Translations under genes and position numbers: made by a program | Notes under the pieces: generated by a model | Database searches by the model: none | The model's input: only the letters and a program-made list of their open reading frames with translations | Told to the model about the DNA's origin: nothing | Part shown: piece after piece, positions 4,959 to 6,497 of the stretch | Layout of the letters: every line of letters begins with the position of its first letter | How positions within the stretch are numbered: the first letter of the stretch is position 1 | Source of the DNA: Desulfamplus sp. | Lineage (GTDB): Bacteria; Desulfobacterota; Desulfobacteria; Desulfobacterales; Desulfobacteraceae | Reading direction: 5' to 3' | Assembly (NCBI GenBank): GCA_015232935.1 | Contig: JADFYT010000136.1 | Location: 1 to 6,497, forward strand | DNA: 6,497 bases

Positions 4959-6497
4959 ATGAAAAAAATAGTTGAATGCGTTCCAAATTTCTCGGAAGGC
5001 AGAGATACAACAGTAATTGATGCTATCGCTGATGCCATCCGTCAGACTCAGGGCTGTACTCTTCTGGATGTTGACCCTGGCAAATCCACAAACCGGACAG
5101 TATATACATTTGTCGGAGACCCTGACAGCGTAATTGAAGGTGCTCTTGCTGCAGCACGGGTAGCCCGTGTGAAAATCGACATGCGTCGTCATAAAGGTGA
5201 ACATCCAAGATTTGGTGCCATGGATGTATGTCCATTTATCCCTGTTGCCGGCGTAACCATGCAAGATTGTGCCGAGATCTCGAAAAAATTCGCGGCAATG
5301 GCTGCCAAAGAGCTTAACGTTCCTTTCTTTCTCTATGAAGAGGCTGCAACGCAGGATTACCGCCGCAAGCTGCCCGATGTTAGAAAAGGGGAATATGAGG
5401 CACTTGAAGAGAGGCTTAAAGACCCGAGATGGAAGCCTGATTTTGGTCCGTCCGAGTTCGTTCCCGCATGGGGAGCAACAGCCACAGGTGCACGCATGTT
5501 TCTGATTGCCTACAATGTCAATATCCTTGGTACTTCCAACCAGGCACACCGGATCGCACTCAATCTTCGTGAGGCAGGACGTGGACAAAATGAACGGGGA
5601 GAAGATCAACCAGGACGCCTTAAGGATGTCAAAGGAATGGGGTGGTTTGTAAATGAGTACAACATGGCTCAGGTGACTGTAAATCTTAACAACTACCATG
5701 TGACACCTGTTCATGTGCTGTTTGAGGAGGTAAAAAAAGAGGCTGCCGCCCTTAATGTAGGAGTTTCGGGTTCTGAAATAGTGGGCATCGTCCCGTTAGA
5801 GTCGCTTCTTGTGGCAGCAGAGTACTATATTGAAAAAGAGAACCTTTTTATTTATGAGGAAGATCAAAAGCTGAGGCTTGCGATTGAACGCTTGGGACTA
5901 AGCTCTGTTGCCCCGTTCAGACCCAAAGAGAAAATTATTGAATATATTGTTGCCGAGCCTCCTGTTGAACATCTTGCGGGTATGAGCGTCAGAGACTTTA
6001 TTGAAGAGATAGCAGCACGCTCTACAGCTCCGGGTGGCGGCTCTGCATCTGCAGCAATGACTGCCATGGGAGTTGGACTTGCTTCAATGGTTGCAAAAAT
6101 AACTCATGGTGTCCGAAAATATGAGAGTGTCCAGCCGTATATGCAAAAACATATCCCGCTGCTTCATGAGCTTACACGCAAACTCATCCCGATGATTGAT
6201 GCTGACACATCAGCATTTAATGAATACATGGAGGGGTTGAGAATGCCAAAAGGCAATAGTGTTGACGATCCAGCAACACAGGCACGCAATGCAAAAATGC
6301 AGGCAGGTCTTAAAACAGCAATCAATGTGCCGCTGACTACCATGCGTCTTGGTGATTCTGCCTGGGATGCTCTTTGCGAGATAGCACCACATATAAATCC
6401 TGCTTCAATATCTGATCTTGAGGTTGGTGCAAAAGCCCTGGAAACTGGTATATGGGGAGCTTTTAGAAATGTCTGCATTAACATGAAAGATATTGAA
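4959..6497 (+). CDS. ftcD: Bifunctional glutamate formimidoyltransferase / formimidoyl-THF cyclodeaminase, 3' end missing
   Basis: This fused enzyme moves the formimino group of N-formimino-L-glutamate to tetrahydrofolate, releasing glutamate, then deaminates formimino-THF to 5,10-methenyl-THF and ammonia. The 513 visible codons begin MKKIVECVPNFSEG at an ATG with a good ribosome binding site. The transferase domain (about 1-330) shows LLDVDPGKSTNRTVYTFVG, the active-site segment KGEHPRFGAMDVCPFIPV with H82, FGPSEFVPAWGATATGAR (162-179), GQNERGEDQPGRL (209-221) and the domain end RPKEKIIEYIV (321-331). The cyclodeaminase domain starts near 342 with FIEEIAARSTAPGGGSAS and carries the acidic IDADTSAF (413-420) and AKALETGIWGAFRNVCIN (491-508). 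Domain order and sequence closely follow animal FTCD. The frame is open to the window end with no stop; the missing 35 residues are found inverted at 2993-3100. It completes the hutU-hutI-ftcD series. Confidence 0.96.
   Translation, partial: MKKIVECVPNFSEGRDTTVIDAIADAIRQTQGCTLLDVDPGKSTNRTVYTFVGDPDSVIEGALAAARVARVKIDMRRHKGEHPRFGAMDVCPFIPVAGVTMQDCAEISKKFAAMAAKELNVPFFLYEEAATQDYRRKLPDVRKGEYEALEERLKDPRWKPDFGPSEFVPAWGATATGARMFLIAYNVNILGTSNQAHRIALNLREAGRGQNERGEDQPGRLKDVKGMGWFVNEYNMAQVTVNLNNYHVTPVHVLFEEVKKEAAALNVGVSGSEIVGIVPLESLLVAAEYYIEKENLFIYEEDQKLRLAIERLGLSSVAPFRPKEKIIEYIVAEPPVEHLAGMSVRDFIEEIAARSTAPGGGSASAAMTAMGVGLASMVAKITHGVRKYESVQPYMQKHIPLLHELTRKLIPMIDADTSAFNEYMEGLRMPKGNSVDDPATQARNAKMQAGLKTAINVPLTTMRLGDSAWDALCEIAPHINPASISDLEVGAKALETGIWGAFRNVCINMKDIE
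6437..6497 (+). repeat. Inverted repeat, right copy (61 nt, perfect) at the window end
   Basis: Identical to the reverse complement of 3101-3161 and lying inside the ftcD cyclodeaminase domain, in its natural reading frame. The window stops 61 nt after the point where the two copies begin to agree, as expected if an assembler halted where two paths merge. Confidence 0.97.

Noticed and set aside
4872..5714. A 280-aa open frame on the minus strand opposite ftcD
   Set aside because: It is the antisense shadow of a strongly conserved enzyme, has cysteine- and serine-rich text with no recognisable motif, and overlaps ftcD almost entirely.
3101..6497. An invertible DNA switch or transposon bounded by inverted repeats
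   Set aside because: There is no recombinase or transposase, the repeat is coding sequence inside ftcD, and inversion between the copies would leave hutU truncated in either state.

Overview
The window reads like a bacterial fragment of moderate A+T content, most plausibly a Gram-negative anaerobe of the Desulfobacterota (old deltaproteobacterial) type. That placement is inferred from the pilC-pilS pair (the Geobacter-type pilB-pilT-pilC-pilS-pilR order) together with histidine-degradation genes that use a fused, animal-like formiminotransferase-cyclodeaminase and the long anaerobe-type urocanase. No marker gene in the window fixes the taxon.

Left half, minus strand. Positions 2891 to 136 hold a two-gene operon: pilC (type IV pilus inner-membrane platform, 402 aa from a GTG start) and a PilS-like membrane histidine kinase (515 aa) whose start overlaps the pilC stop in a TAATG. 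A possible start of a third gene, where pilR would be expected, lies at the extreme left edge, where the sequence runs into a 14-nt homopolymer.

Right half, plus strand. Positions 3160 to 6497 carry three consecutive steps of histidine catabolism: the C-terminal 137 codons of urocanate hydratase (hutU), complete imidazolonepropionase (hutI, 418 aa), and a bifunctional glutamate formimidoyltransferase / formimidoyl-THF cyclodeaminase (ftcD) that runs off the right end after 513 codons. Together they convert urocanate to imidazolonepropionate, to formiminoglutamate, to glutamate plus methenyl-THF and ammonia. No hutH is present.

The centre of the window is abnormal. On the minus strand at 2993-3161 lies the C-terminal end of the same ftcD gene. 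It is base-for-base identical, inverted, to the last 61 nt of the window (6437-6497), and it then continues to the ftcD stop that the right-hand copy lacks. It abuts hutU in the middle of a codon region that should continue upstream for several hundred residues. The simplest reading is a fold-back join between ftcD and hutU, either an amplification or assembly chimera or a real inversion-duplication. The underlying genome order is then probably hutU-hutI-ftcD-pilC-pilS on one strand. Joining the two ftcD pieces gives a complete 548-aa protein. I see no defence system, mobile element, CRISPR array or RNA gene; the junction is the notable feature of the window.
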